DNA of 64,000 nucleotides from Nitrosomonas sp. (GCA_016708955.1 JADJES010000003.1:186001-250000); one strand, 5' to 3'. Shown: positions 9,583 to 19,236, numbered from the stretch's first letter. Notes: generated from the letters alone by a model not told the origin. A program made the numbers and translations.

Positions 9583-9855
9583 TTAATTCTCGGGAGGAAC
9601 GTAACCCACCGGTTTTTCCGCGCCCGAACCAAAAAAGTGCGCTTCCAATTGTTCAGCCAAATATTTACGTGCTTTGATATCCGAAAGATTCAGGCGATTC
9701 TCGTTGACCAGCATGGTTTGGTGCTCGATCCATTGATGCCACGCTTCTTTGGAAACATTTTCAAAAATACATTTGCCCAGTTCGCCGGGATAGGTTTGAA
9801 AATCCAGTCCTTCGGCTTCGCGGCCTAGTTTGATGCATTTAACCATTCTTGTCAT
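9583..9855 (-). CDS. yggX: YggX-family Fe(2+)-trafficking / oxidative-damage protection protein
   Basis: Small cytoplasmic protein of 90 aa, the usual length of the YggX family. The family protects iron-sulfur clusters and is thought to handle labile iron. The conserved N terminus MVKCIKLG, the block LDFQTYPGELGK and the central WHQWIEHQTMLVNENRLN are all present. On the minus strand GGAG lies five bases before the first ATG, which supports the 90-aa start over the ATG three codons later. In a copper- and iron-heavy ammonia oxidiser such a role makes sense, but this is inference. Confidence 0.93.
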   Translation of the reverse strand: MTRMVKCIKLGREAEGLDFQTYPGELGKCIFENVSKEAWHQWIEHQTMLVNENRLNLSDIKARKYLAEQLEAHFFGSGAEKPVGYVPPEN

Positions 9856-9965
9856 TTGTGCTCCAGATCAGTCAACAAAGATAATCGGTAAGAAAAAGCC
9901 GACATTATGAAAGGTTCACCTTAATCAGTAAACCATCGATGTGAATTTAAGTGATTCCGGTCGAA

Positions 9966-11309
9966 TCACAAGTGTTTGATCAGTACCTTCGAGCGGCGTC
10001 GGTAATTGTATAAATTCTGTTTGGCTTTGGGCAATTCAGCCGGCGTGGCTTCGGTGAAGCCGTGTTCAATGAACCAATGCGTGGCATGCGTTGTGAGCAC
10101 AAATAGTTTGCGAATGTTCTGGGCAATAGTTTGGCTTTCGATATGTTTGAGCAAACGGTTGCCGTACCCCAAATCACGATAATCCGGGCGGATTGCCAAG
10201 CAGGCGAGTTCGCAGGCGTGTTCTTCAGGAAACGGGTACAGCGCAGCGCAACCCAGGATGACACCGTCATGTTCGAAAACCGTAAAACGATCAATTTCAA
10301 TTTCCAGTAATTCACGATTACGTCTCACCAGAATGCCTTCAGTTTCCAGCGGTTCAATCAGTTGCAGAATACCGCCGACATCTTCTATTCGGGCTTTTCT
10401 AAGTGCTTGCAATGTTTCCTGCGAGATCATCCAGCCGATGCCATCGTGCGTGAAAAGCTCTTGCAGGATGGCACCATCGCCGTGGCGGCTGATTAGATGT
10501 GTTCGTGTGACATGCGTTTCACAGGCCTTGATTGCACAGCGTAGCGATGAGCGGATTTCGTCGGAGAGTAAAGCGCTGGTTGCCGCTGCTTTGTTTTCGA
10601 GTAACGATTTACTTTCTGCGACAGTGAGTTCTCGCGAGAGTGCTTCAGGATTGTTGGCGGAGGTTGCTGCGGTATCCAGGGTATCCAGAAGAAAAATCAG
10701 CTTCTCGGCACTGAGAGCAATCGCGACTTCGGTAACCACATTTTCCATCGTGAGATTAAAAATCTCACCGGTCGGTGAATAGCCCAGTGGTGAAATCAAC
10801 ACGACATCGTTTTGTTCCAAGCGAGCATGGATAGCTTGCGCATTTATCTTGCGCACTTTTCCGGTATGCATCAAATCGATACCCTGAATAACACCGTACG
10901 GACAAGCCGTGACAAAATTTCCGCTACTTACGTGGATGGAAGCATTGGCCATCGGTGAGTTGGGTAAACCCAGCGAGAGCAATGCGGCAATTTCATGATG
11001 CACGCGTCCTACCGATTCTTTGACACATTGTAGTGCGGCGGAGTCGGTAACACGCATGCCCATGACCGACTGCGTTTCCAATTGCGATTCATCCAGACGT
11101 AATTGGATTTGCGGGCGTGCGCCGTGGACAAGTACCAATCTGACGCCGAGGCTGGCGAGTAAATTGATATCGTGAATAAAGCTGACAAATTTTGCATCGG
11201 TGACCATTTCGCCACTAAAACCAATGACGAAGGTTTTACCCCTGAATGCGTTGACGTAAGGCGCAACGGAGCGGAACCAGGAAACAAAATCAGTGGTGGT
11301 GTTATTCAT
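9966..11309 (-). CDS. argA: N-acetylglutamate synthase (amino-acid N-acetyltransferase)
   Basis: Catalyses the first step of arginine biosynthesis, acetyl-CoA plus glutamate to N-acetylglutamate. The 447-aa protein has the classical ArgA layout. An amino-acid-kinase-like domain comes first (about 1-290; VIGFSGEMV, LVLVHGARPQI) and binds arginine for feedback. A GNAT acetyltransferase domain follows (about 300-440; CLAIRPDYRDLGYGNRLL is the acetyl-CoA loop). It lies 41 bp downstream of rsmE on the same strand and may be cotranscribed. Confidence 0.95.
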   Translation of the reverse strand: MNNTTTDFVSWFRSVAPYVNAFRGKTFVIGFSGEMVTDAKFVSFIHDINLLASLGVRLVLVHGARPQIQLRLDESQLETQSVMGMRVTDSAALQCVKESVGRVHHEIAALLSLGLPNSPMANASIHVSSGNFVTACPYGVIQGIDLMHTGKVRKINAQAIHARLEQNDVVLISPLGYSPTGEIFNLTMENVVTEVAIALSAEKLIFLLDTLDTAATSANNPEALSRELTVAESKSLLENKAAATSALLSDEIRSSLRCAIKACETHVTRTHLISRHGDGAILQELFTHDGIGWMISQETLQALRKARIEDVGGILQLIEPLETEGILVRRNRELLEIEIDRFTVFEHDGVILGCAALYPFPEEHACELACLAIRPDYRDLGYGNRLLKHIESQTIAQNIRKLFVLTTHATHWFIEHGFTEATPAELPKAKQNLYNYRRRSKVLIKHL

Positions 11310-11350
11310 TGTCAGTCAAGATTCAATTTATTCATTGTCTGCTTTTTCAC

Positions 11351-12097
11351 TCAGTAGTCACCCCACAGGGTTTGCAATGCGGAAATGGCCGCTAAAGCGG
11401 CGCTTTCTGTGCGCAATATGCGTTTCCCCAACCGTACCGGAATGAAGCCGGTATGTAAAATTGCAATTTCTTCTTCCTGCGTGAATCCGCCTTCAGGTCC
11501 AATCACTAGCGCTATGTGCGCACTGACAGGTGGTTGGGGTATGTTTTTTAAACTTTCTGTTGCTGTCGTGGAAAGCATGAAACTTAGATCGTGCGCTGAT
11601 TGGGTGGTTTTCTTTTGACTTAACCATTCTGGCAGCGAAATCAAAGGCAATATCTGCGGTAAATGATTCCGGCCGCATTGCTCACACGCTGAAATAATGA
11701 TTTTCTGCCAGTGTTGCAGGCGCTTGGAAGAACGCTCGTCGGAAAGATGCACAATGCTACGGACAGTCGAAACCGGCTGTATGCATGTCACGCCCAATTC
11801 CACTGCTTTCTGTATGATCCAATCCATTTTTTCATTAACACATATGGCTTGCGCAAGTGTTATATTAAGGGGCGATTCACAGTCCATGTCATGATAGGCA
11901 TCAATCAAAACCGTGGTATTTGATTTACTGACATTTTCGATGTGTGCAGAAAATTCACCGCCATGACCATTAAATAACGTGATTGCATCCCCTTTTTTTA
12001 GCCGCAATACCCGCGCAGCATGATGTTTGTTCTCGACGGAAAGCTCAATGAGTTGTCCAATGGCAATTTCCGCCGGGTGATAGAAACGAGCATGCAT
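11351..12097 (-). CDS. rsmE: 16S rRNA m3U1498 methyltransferase RsmE
   Basis: SPOUT-class methyltransferase that modifies U1498 of 16S rRNA using S-adenosylmethionine. The 248-aa length matches RsmE. The N-terminal PUA-like part starts MHARFYHP. The C-terminal knotted SAM site is visible as IGPEGGFTQEE and LGKRILRTESA. It is the first gene of the minus-strand pair rsmE-argA and is divergent from the thioredoxin-like gene at 12234. Confidence 0.95.
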   Translation of the reverse strand: MHARFYHPAEIAIGQLIELSVENKHHAARVLRLKKGDAITLFNGHGGEFSAHIENVSKSNTTVLIDAYHDMDCESPLNITLAQAICVNEKMDWIIQKAVELGVTCIQPVSTVRSIVHLSDERSSKRLQHWQKIIISACEQCGRNHLPQILPLISLPEWLSQKKTTQSAHDLSFMLSTTATESLKNIPQPPVSAHIALVIGPEGGFTQEEEIAILHTGFIPVRLGKRILRTESAALAAISALQTLWGDY

Positions 12098-12233
12098 GAT
12101 TGGGTTGGGTCTGGGTAAGTAACAATTTCAATAATGGACTCATGCTAATATAGCACGATAAGTATTCAGCATTGTCTGAGCATTACGCTGAAAAGAAATT
12201 TTCTGAAATATCATCGAAAGCAGGAGACAGGAT

Positions 12234-12791
12234 ATGGCAAGTCTGGAAACACCGGTATGTAATTTTGGCTGGAAAGCGATTGATTTTGATTTGTTGGGCG
12301 TTGATGGTAAGCGATATAACCTGGCTTCCGCGAAAGGGGAAAACGGATTGCTGGTGATGTTTATCTGCAATCATTGCCCGTATGTGAAAGCCGTACAGGA
12401 TCGCATTATTCGGGATGTGAATGAATTGAAGCCGCATGGTATGAATGCGATTGCGATCATGTCGAATGATCCAGCCGATTATCCGGAGGATTCGTTTGAA
12501 AATATGGCATTAATTGCCAAAAAATTAAATTATCCATTTCCTTACGTCTGGGATGAAACCCAGGAAATTGCTAAGCGATATGGCGCGGTGTGCACGCCTG
12601 ATTTTTTTGGATTCAATAGTAAACTGGAGCTGCAATATCGCGGACGTCTGGATGCATCGCGGAAAGAAGCGGCACCGGCCGATGTGCGCCGCGATCTGTT
12701 TGAAGCCATGCTGCAGGTTGCCAAAACAGGTCGTGGCCCGGAAAATCAAATCCCCAGTATCGGATGCTCGATCAAGTGGCGTACGGAGTAA
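12234..12791 (+). CDS. Thioredoxin-family (AhpC/TSA-like) redox protein
   Basis: A 185-aa soluble protein of the thioredoxin fold. The CNHCP motif at Cys45/Cys48 stands where thioredoxins have CGPC, followed by the family segment YVKAVQDR. The C-terminal half has the cis-Pro region (VCTPDFFGF). Proteins of this subgroup are annotated as thioredoxin-family or alkyl hydroperoxide reductase-like, but their substrate is not established. The start has AGGAGACAGGAT upstream. Its stop lies just before the GTG start of the next gene, suggesting translational coupling. Confidence 0.85.
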   Translation: MASLETPVCNFGWKAIDFDLLGVDGKRYNLASAKGENGLLVMFICNHCPYVKAVQDRIIRDVNELKPHGMNAIAIMSNDPADYPEDSFENMALIAKKLNYPFPYVWDETQEIAKRYGAVCTPDFFGFNSKLELQYRGRLDASRKEAAPADVRRDLFEAMLQVAKTGRGPENQIPSIGCSIKWRTE

Positions 12792-12793
12792 AC

Positions 12794-13582
12794 GTGCTAG
12801 AAAAAGTTATCGCGGTTGTCAGGGAGGTTGCGCAGCAAGTTATTATGCCGCGTTATTTACAAGTGGATCGGCAGATTAAGTCGGATGGCAGTTTTTTCAC
12901 CGAAGCGGATGTTGCGGCACAGAATGCTTTGCTCTACGAGTTACAAAAGATTTATCCGGCTGCTACCATGGGCGAGGAAATGTCAAGACAGGAACAGGAA
13001 GAACAGTGGATTCAGGGTAAAGCCGGATTGTGGAGTGTTGATCCGATTGATGGCACCTCTAATTTTCTGAATGGATTACCTTATTTTGCAATTTCGGTGG
13101 CATTGATGGAACAAGGTAGAGGAGTTCTGGGGGTAATCTATAACCCAGTGGCTGATGAAATGTTTTATGCGACAAAGGGAGGCGGCGCTTTTCTAAATGG
13201 AGCAGTATTGCCTATCAAGAAATATGTGCCCACGTTATCGAGTGCAATGGCAAATGTGGATTTGAAACGACTTGATAGAAAATTTGCGGCAAGAGTTGCT
13301 GCCTATCCGCCGTATGCATCACAACGGAATTATGGTGCTTGCGCCCTTGAATGGTGTTATACCGCCGCCGGTTATTTTGATTTGTATCTGCATGGCGGGC
13401 AGAAACCATGGGACTATGCGGCAGGCTCACTCATTCTCGAGGAGGCGGGCGGAAAAATGTGCGGCTTTGATCAAGATGATTATTGGGCGGGTTCGCCCTG
13501 GCAACGGTCAGTGATTGCGGCATTGGATCCTGGATTATTCACTCAGTGGCGCGATTGGGTGCGTGAGAATCGGAAGGAATAG
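12794..13582 (+). CDS. Inositol monophosphatase-family phosphatase
   Basis: Mg-dependent sugar-phosphate phosphatase of 263 aa from the GTG at 12794, which has GGAG at the end of the previous gene. An in-frame ATG at 12764 overlaps that gene and lacks a good site. The metal motifs are complete: GEEM (first Glu), WSVDPIDGTSNF and the C-terminal WDYAAGSLILEEAGG. It could act as SuhB-like inositol phosphatase, histidinol phosphatase (HisN) or 3'(2'),5'-bisphosphate nucleotidase. Sequence reading alone does not settle which. The gene is packed tightly with trkA downstream. Confidence 0.88.
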   Translation: MLEKVIAVVREVAQQVIMPRYLQVDRQIKSDGSFFTEADVAAQNALLYELQKIYPAATMGEEMSRQEQEEQWIQGKAGLWSVDPIDGTSNFLNGLPYFAISVALMEQGRGVLGVIYNPVADEMFYATKGGGAFLNGAVLPIKKYVPTLSSAMANVDLKRLDRKFAARVAAYPPYASQRNYGACALEWCYTAAGYFDLYLHGGQKPWDYAAGSLILEEAGGKMCGFDQDDYWAGSPWQRSVIAALDPGLFTQWRDWVRENRKE

Positions 13583-13591
13583 GTAATTCAA

Positions 13592-15043
13592 TTGAAAATC
13601 ATCATTCTGGGTGCTGGTCAGGTGGGTTCATCGGTTGCGGAAAGCTTGGTCAGTGAAGCAAATGACATCACGATGGTCGATATTGATTCGAAGCGATTGG
13701 CATTATTGCAGGAACGCTTGGATTTGCGGACAGTTGTTGGCAATGCATCGCATCCATCCGTATTAGAGAATGCCGGAGCTCATGATGCGGATATGATTCT
13801 GGCAGTTACCGAGCACGACGAAACGAACTTGGTGGCTTGTAAGCTTGCCGCTTCCTTGTTTAACACACCCACTAAGATTGCACGTATTCGATCGACTGAA
13901 TATTTGGCGCACCCGGATATTTTTTCTACCGAGAATTTCTGTGTCGATTTTGCCATTTCCCCAGAACAGATTCTGACGGAATATATTGAGAAATTGATAG
14001 AGTTTCCTGAAGCTTTGCAGGTGCTCGATTTTGCATCTGGGAAAGTGAGTTTGGTTGCTGTGCGTGCATTACAAGGTGGATCGCTTGTTGGGCAGAAACT
14101 ACAGGAGTTGCGTAAGCATGTTCCGAATGTGGATTCACGTGTGGCAGCTATTTTCCGCAAAGACCGGCCGATTCTTCCCGAAGGAGATACTGTCGTAGAG
14201 GCTGAAGATGAAGTTTTTTTTATTGCTGCCACCGAAGATATCCGAACCGTGATGCGAGAGTTACGGAAAATGGATAAACCAGTTAAGCATGTGATGATCG
14301 CTGGGGGTGGGAAAATAGGCAAACGTCTCGCCGAAACACTGGAAAAAGATTATCAAGTCAAAATTATTGAACACAATTATCAAGCGAGTGAACGTTTAGC
14401 AGCAGAACTGAGTAGTGCGTTGGTATTGCATGGTGACGCAACAGACGAAACATTGCTGGAAAGTGAAAATATCGCCGACATGGATATGTTTTGTGCACTG
14501 ACGAATGATGAAGAAAATAATATTATGTCGGCGCTGTTGGCGAAACGCATGGGTGCGCGTAAAGTTATTGCGCTGATTAATCGTCGTGCCTATGTTGATT
14601 TGGTGCAAGGCAGTCGCATTGATATTGCTATTTCACCAGCACAGGTTACGATTGGCTCATTGCTCGCTTATGTGCGGCATGGTGATGTGGCTGCGGTACA
14701 TAGCTTACGTCGTGGCGCAGCAGAAGCAATGGAATTGGTGGTACATGGCGATGCCAGATCATCCCATGTAGTAGGACGAAAGGTGGAAGAAATAAAGCTG
14801 CCTAAAGGTGCCACAATTGGCGCTATCGTAAGAGGATTACCTAAATCTGAAGGGACATTTGGTGAGAATCTGAGTGCGGAGCATGATAAGGCTGCGCATC
14901 ATTCGGATAACAATATACGAGTCATTATTGCACATCATGACACGATCATTGAACAAGAGGACCATGTGATCTTATTTGTGATCAATAGAAAGATGATCCG
15001 TGAAGTGGAAAAATTGTTTCAAGTCAATGTTGGTTTTCTGTAA
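13592..15043 (+). CDS. trkA: Trk potassium uptake regulatory subunit TrkA
   Basis: Cytoplasmic NAD(H)-binding gating subunit of the Trk K+ transporter (483 aa). It has two RCK repeats, each with a Rossmann glycine motif: ILGAGQVGSSVAE at residues 5-17 and IAGGGKIGKRLAE near 234. TrkA_C domains follow each. The start is a TTG after GGAAGGAATAGG. The last TrkA_C domain contains a short His/Asp-rich insertion (AEHDKAAHHSDNN). The stop is 12 bp before trkH, so the two form an operon. Confidence 0.95.
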   Translation: MKIIILGAGQVGSSVAESLVSEANDITMVDIDSKRLALLQERLDLRTVVGNASHPSVLENAGAHDADMILAVTEHDETNLVACKLAASLFNTPTKIARIRSTEYLAHPDIFSTENFCVDFAISPEQILTEYIEKLIEFPEALQVLDFASGKVSLVAVRALQGGSLVGQKLQELRKHVPNVDSRVAAIFRKDRPILPEGDTVVEAEDEVFFIAATEDIRTVMRELRKMDKPVKHVMIAGGGKIGKRLAETLEKDYQVKIIEHNYQASERLAAELSSALVLHGDATDETLLESENIADMDMFCALTNDEENNIMSALLAKRMGARKVIALINRRAYVDLVQGSRIDIAISPAQVTIGSLLAYVRHGDVAAVHSLRRGAAEAMELVVHGDARSSHVVGRKVEEIKLPKGATIGAIVRGLPKSEGTFGENLSAEHDKAAHHSDNNIRVIIAHHDTIIEQEDHVILFVINRKMIREVEKLFQVNVGFL

Positions 15044-15055
15044 ACAAGAAATAGC

Positions 15056-16513
15056 ATGAGTCGGCTTTTTGTTGTTGTTAATGTACTGGGTAAGATGGTG
15101 CTGATATTCGGGCTTACGATGTTAATTCCGCTGGGTTTGGCACTGTGGTTCAATGATGAGGCGCGATTTGCTTTTGAAGAATCCATTTTGATTACTATGG
15201 GTTGTGGTTTGCTGATGTGGTTGGCGACACGCCGCTATAAACGTGAATTGCAGACAAGGGATGGATTTTTGCTGGTGGTTCTGGTTTGGACGGTGTTGCC
15301 AGCTTTTGCTATGTTACCACTGTTATTTTACCTGCCTGATCTTAACCTCAGTAAGGCGTATTTTGAAGCTGCTTCAGGATTAACGGCAACGGGTGGTACC
15401 GTGTTGTCGGGATTGGATGCATTGCCCCCATCTATCAATTTATGGCGCGGTGAATTGGTTTGGCTTGGAGGGATGGGTTTGATCGTTCTGGCAGTAGCAA
15501 TTTTGCCATTACTGGGAGTAGGGGGCCGGCAATTGCTCAATGCCGAGATACCCGGACCTATGAAAGAAAACAAGCTCACTCCGCGTATCGCAGAGACTGC
15601 CAAGGGGCTGTGGACGATTTATGCGAGCCTGACTTTGGCTTGTGCTGTAGCGTACCGATGGGCGGGTATGGATTGGTTTGATGCAGTGATGCATGCATTT
15701 ACGACCTTAGGCTTAGGTGGTTTTTCTTCTCATGATGCGAGCTATGGTTATTGGGATTCGCCGCTCATAGAATCGGTCGCGATTCTATTTATGCTGATCG
15801 CAGGAATAAATTTTGCGACGCATTTTCTGGTTTGGCGGGCAAAAAGTTTAATTCCCTATCGTCATGATTCTGAACTTGGTTGGTATGTGATAATCCTCTT
15901 ATTCAGTTGTATTGGACTGGCATTCTACTTGTGGTTCGCTGATGTTTACACGGATCCGTTGGTAGCATTACGCTACGCTGCTTTCAATATTGTTTCCGTT
16001 GCAACAACTACCGGATATAGCAATACAGATTACAGCTTATGGCCAATGTTTGTTCCATTATGGATGTTATTTTTATCTGGATTTTGTACCTCTTCAGGTT
16101 CTACCGGCGGTGGTATTAAAATGATACGAGCTCGAATTTTGTATCAGCAGGTTTATCGTGAAATGATCACGATCATGCATCCCAGTGCGGTTATTCCAGC
16201 CAAGGTTGGTAGAAGTGTAGTGGCAAATCGCATTATTCTTGCAGTTCTTGGATTTTTGTTTATTTATGCCGCGAGCATTGTATTGATGACTCTTGCGCTT
16301 ACGTTTAGTGGATTGGATGTTATTACAGCCTTTTCTGCAGCAGTGGCTTGTATTAATAATCTAGGACCGGGTCTTGGTGAGATTGGCCCCGCAACTACAT
16401 ATGCATCGCTAACAGATTTTCAAATATGGATATGTAGTTTTGCCATGTTGCTAGGTAGACTTGAGTTCTTTACAGTATTGGTTATATTTACACCTGCTTT
16501 CTGGAGAAAATAG
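15056..16513 (+). CDS. trkH: Trk potassium transporter membrane subunit TrkH
   Basis: Inner-membrane K+ translocating subunit (485 aa). About ten or more hydrophobic segments are visible, with the repeated pore-loop selectivity sequences of the TrkH/KtrB family, such as TATGGTVLSG, FTTLGLGGFSSHD, VATTTGYSNTD and NNLGPGLGEIGP. SSGSTGGGIKMIR marks the conserved cytoplasmic loop. It forms a complex with the TrkA product encoded immediately upstream. Confidence 0.96.
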   Translation: MSRLFVVVNVLGKMVLIFGLTMLIPLGLALWFNDEARFAFEESILITMGCGLLMWLATRRYKRELQTRDGFLLVVLVWTVLPAFAMLPLLFYLPDLNLSKAYFEAASGLTATGGTVLSGLDALPPSINLWRGELVWLGGMGLIVLAVAILPLLGVGGRQLLNAEIPGPMKENKLTPRIAETAKGLWTIYASLTLACAVAYRWAGMDWFDAVMHAFTTLGLGGFSSHDASYGYWDSPLIESVAILFMLIAGINFATHFLVWRAKSLIPYRHDSELGWYVIILLFSCIGLAFYLWFADVYTDPLVALRYAAFNIVSVATTTGYSNTDYSLWPMFVPLWMLFLSGFCTSSGSTGGGIKMIRARILYQQVYREMITIMHPSAVIPAKVGRSVVANRIILAVLGFLFIYAASIVLMTLALTFSGLDVITAFSAAVACINNLGPGLGEIGPATTYASLTDFQIWICSFAMLLGRLEFFTVLVIFTPAFWRK

Positions 16514-16549
16514 AATTAATATCTAATTTGAATAATCATAAGGGCGCAG

Positions 16550-16936
16550 ATGGATAATGACGGTGTATTGAAAGGTATCAAGGTCATGATCATTGATGAC
16601 AGCAATACGATCCGAAGGAGTGCTGAATTATTTCTGCGACTTGCAGAATGCGAAGTGATTCTGGCAGAAGATGGGTTTGAGGCAATGTCTAAAATTGTTG
16701 ATAACCAGCCTGATATTATTTTTGTTGACATAGCGATGCCGCGACTAGATGGATATCAGGCTTGTATGTTAATAAAGAAAAATCCTATCTATCAATCTAT
16801 TCCGGTGATTATGTTATCCAGTAAGGATGGTCTATTTGATAAAGCTCGCGGCAGAATGGCTGGGTCAGATGATTATCTGACCAAACCATTTACCGCTGAG
16901 GGTTTATTAAGCATAATACGCAACAATATTTTGTAA
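16550..16936 (+). CDS. pilG: PilG-like single-domain response regulator
   Basis: A stand-alone CheY-like receiver of 128 aa. It has the acidic pair DD at 16-17, phosphorylatable Asp60 (IIFVDIAMPRLDGY) and the conserved Lys in YLTKPFTAEGLL. The sequence resembles the PilG/TwtG regulators that control type IV pilus twitching motility through a Chp/Pil chemosensory system. No pil or chp genes lie next to it here, so the assignment rests on sequence resemblance. It follows trkH by 36 bp. Confidence 0.8.
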   Translation: MDNDGVLKGIKVMIIDDSNTIRRSAELFLRLAECEVILAEDGFEAMSKIVDNQPDIIFVDIAMPRLDGYQACMLIKKNPIYQSIPVIMLSSKDGLFDKARGRMAGSDDYLTKPFTAEGLLSIIRNNIL

Positions 16937-17429
16937 CAATGTGTTGCATAACTGGGTAAATGGTCTAGTAGAGTTTACGTTAGCTGCTGAGTTTAGCTAG
17001 AGCATTAAATTTAGTTAGATTGTGATTTTATAATTTTCAATTAATCCTTGTGAATAAAGGGGAAAGTGTAGTTTAAGGTTGGGGATATCCTTGGGAAGGT
17101 AAGGGGATTTTATGACAAATGACTTGACTTTAAACCCCAAGGTCGACTAGCCTGAGAGGCGTAGCTAAATTGAGTGAAGGAAGTAGGGGTAATTTAGCTG
17201 CCGAAATTTATCAGGCTGTTGATAGACGCATAGGAGACAGTCGCTAGAGGAAGGAATAGGCGGAAAAGGGCATTTATGCATGATAAATGAGCTTTTTAGC
17301 TTGTTTTTAACATAGCGGTAACGCCGATGGTTTTTCAACGGTTTGTTAGAGCAGTATAATTAGCATTAAAAGTGATAAGAAGTAGTAGGAACGGGAAGTA
17401 GTTTTGATTAACAGTTAGGAGATAGAAAC
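16937..17429 (+). promoter_or_regulatory. Upstream regulatory region of the amo operon
   Basis: A 493-bp noncoding stretch before amoC. A sigma70-like promoter is visible: TTTTCA at 17332-17337 and a perfect TATAAT at 17355-17360, with a 17-bp spacer. This would start transcription about 60 bases before amoC. Further upstream an inverted repeat GCTAAATT...AATTTAGC flanks a purine-rich loop around 17164-17197, and GGGATATCC-like symmetry occurs near 17082. No convincing ORF is seen. In other Nitrosomonas species amoC has long untranslated leaders with tandem promoters, which would fit this length. Confidence 0.6.
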
Positions 17430-18239
17430 ATGGCAACAACTTATGGCACAACGAGCGCGAGTTCGAGCGCTAACTATGACATGTCGCTGTGGTACGACTC
17501 AAAGTACTACAAGATAGGAATGCTCACCATGTTATTGGTAGCGATATTTTGGATCTGGTATCAAAGGACATTTGCATATTCACATGGCATGGACTCGATG
17601 GAACCGGAATTTGACAAAGTGTGGATGGGACTGTGGCGCGTACACATGACAATTATGCCGTTGTTTGCACTAGTGACCTGGGGCTGGATACTGAAGACCC
17701 GTGACACGAAAGAACAACTGGACAACCTGGATCCAAAGTTAGAGATCAAACGTTATTTCTACTGGATGATGTGGCTGGGTGTATATTTATTCGGTGTTTA
17801 CTGGGGCGGAAGCTTCTTCACCGAACAAGATGCATCGTGGCACCAAGTGATTATACGTGACACCAGCTTCACGCCAAGTCACGTTGTGGTGTTTTATGGA
17901 TCATTCCCGATGTACATTGTATGTGGCATAGCCTCATACCTGTACGCGATGACCCGTCTGCCACTGTATAGCCGCGGCACATCATTCCCGCTGGTTATGG
18001 CGATTGCAGGCCCGCTGATGATTCTGCCAAACGTAGGACTGAACGAATGGGGTCATGCATTCTGGTTCATGGAAGAACTGTTCAGTGCGCCATTGCACTG
18101 GGGCTTTGTGATTCTGGGCTGGGCAGGCTTGTTCTCAGGTGGTATTGCAGCGCAAATTATCACCCGTTACTCCAACCTGACCGACGTCATCTGGAATAAC
18201 CAAAGCAAAGAGATTCTGAACAACCGGATAGTTCCTTAA
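17430..18239 (+). CDS. amoC: Ammonia monooxygenase subunit C
   Basis: Integral membrane subunit of the copper ammonia monooxygenase that oxidises NH3 to hydroxylamine. The 269-aa length is normal and five or six transmembrane segments are visible. The conserved metal-site triad Asp-x3-His-x12-His is present as D134, H138 and H151 (DASWHQV ... PSHVVVF). GGAGATAG is the ribosome site 8 bases upstream. It leads the amoCABED cluster and is separated from amoA by 172 bp containing a stem-loop. Codon use is smoother and richer in C-ending codons than in neighbouring genes, as expected for very high expression. Confidence 0.98.
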   Translation: MATTYGTTSASSSANYDMSLWYDSKYYKIGMLTMLLVAIFWIWYQRTFAYSHGMDSMEPEFDKVWMGLWRVHMTIMPLFALVTWGWILKTRDTKEQLDNLDPKLEIKRYFYWMMWLGVYLFGVYWGGSFFTEQDASWHQVIIRDTSFTPSHVVVFYGSFPMYIVCGIASYLYAMTRLPLYSRGTSFPLVMAIAGPLMILPNVGLNEWGHAFWFMEELFSAPLHWGFVILGWAGLFSGGIAAQIITRYSNLTDVIWNNQSKEILNNRIVP

Positions 18240-18250
18240 TCTAGGCGAGA

Positions 18251-18285
18251 TTACCACTCCTGTCTCGATGGGGCGGGAATGGTAA
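18251..18285 (+). promoter_or_regulatory. Stem-loop in the amoC-amoA spacer
   Basis: TTACCACTCC (18251-18260) pairs with GGAATGGTAA (18276-18285) over nine of ten positions around a 15-base loop. It lies 12 bp after the amoC stop. No T-run follows, so it is better read as an mRNA processing or stability element. It may help keep amoC transcript levels separate from amoAB. Confidence 0.5.
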
Positions 18286-18411
18286 AGAGATTTAAGTTAC
18301 TTGCAGTTATGGAAACGAATTGTAGTGCGACGGTAACTAGCAACAAAGCAGTATTAGAGGAATCGTCAAGTTTTCATATTTAATATCACACGAAAAAAGA
18401 AGGAGGGTCTA

Positions 18412-19236
18412 GTGAGTAGAACAGACGAAATTATAGCAGCGGCAAAGATGCCGCCAGAAGCAGTCAGGATGTCCAGATATATAGATGCAGTGTATTTTCC
18501 AATTCTCTGTATTCTTCTGGTTGGTACCTTTCACATGCATTTTATGCTACTGGCAGGGGACTGGGATTTTTGGCTTGACTGGAAAGACCGTCAATGGTGG
18601 CCTGTTGTAACACCGATTGTAGGTATCATGTACTGTGCAGCACTGATGTATTACCTGTGGGTAAACTATCGCCTGCCATTTGGCGCGACACTCTGTATCG
18701 TATGCCTGTTAGTAGGTGAATGGCTGACCCGTTACTGGGGCTTCTACTGGTGGTCACATTACCCAATCAACTTTGTATTGCCATCAACCATGATTCCTGG
18801 TGCGCTGATGTTAGATACAATTTTGCTGTTGACGGGTAATTGGCTGATTACAGCATTGTTAGGCGGTGGATTCTGGGGATTGTTTTTCTATCCAGGCAAC
18901 TGGCCGATATTTGGCCCAACCCACTTACCAGTGGTTGTAGAAGGTGTATTACTGTCAGTAGCTGACTACACAGGGTTCCTGTATGTACGTACCGGTACAC
19001 CGGAATATGTACGTTTAATTGAACAAGGCTCACTGCGTACGTTCGGTGGACACACCACGGTGATTGCGGCCTTCTTTGGAGCGTTTGTATCCATGCTGAT
19101 GTTCTGTGTATGGTGGTACTTTGGCAAACTGTATTGCACCGCTTTCTACTATGTTAAAGGTGAAAGAGGACGTATCTCTATGAAGAACGACGTAACAGCT
19201 TTTGGTGAAAAAGGCTTTGCACAGGGGATCAAATAA
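18412..19236 (+). CDS. amoA: Ammonia monooxygenase subunit A
   Basis: Membrane subunit of ammonia monooxygenase and the usual ammonia-oxidiser marker gene. The 274-aa length is standard for Nitrosomonas. It starts with GTG behind a near-perfect AAGGAGGG site eight bases upstream. Multiple transmembrane helices and the conserved stretches GDWDFWLDWKDRQWWP and WRYPTxxGAT-like variants (here NYRLPFGATLC) are visible, as is the late GERGRISMKND tail. The TAA stop overlaps the amoB ATG by one base (TAATG), so translation is coupled. Confidence 0.98.
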   Translation: MSRTDEIIAAAKMPPEAVRMSRYIDAVYFPILCILLVGTFHMHFMLLAGDWDFWLDWKDRQWWPVVTPIVGIMYCAALMYYLWVNYRLPFGATLCIVCLLVGEWLTRYWGFYWWSHYPINFVLPSTMIPGALMLDTILLLTGNWLITALLGGGFWGLFFYPGNWPIFGPTHLPVVVEGVLLSVADYTGFLYVRTGTPEYVRLIEQGSLRTFGGHTTVIAAFFGAFVSMLMFCVWWYFGKLYCTAFYYVKGERGRISMKNDVTAFGEKGFAQGIK

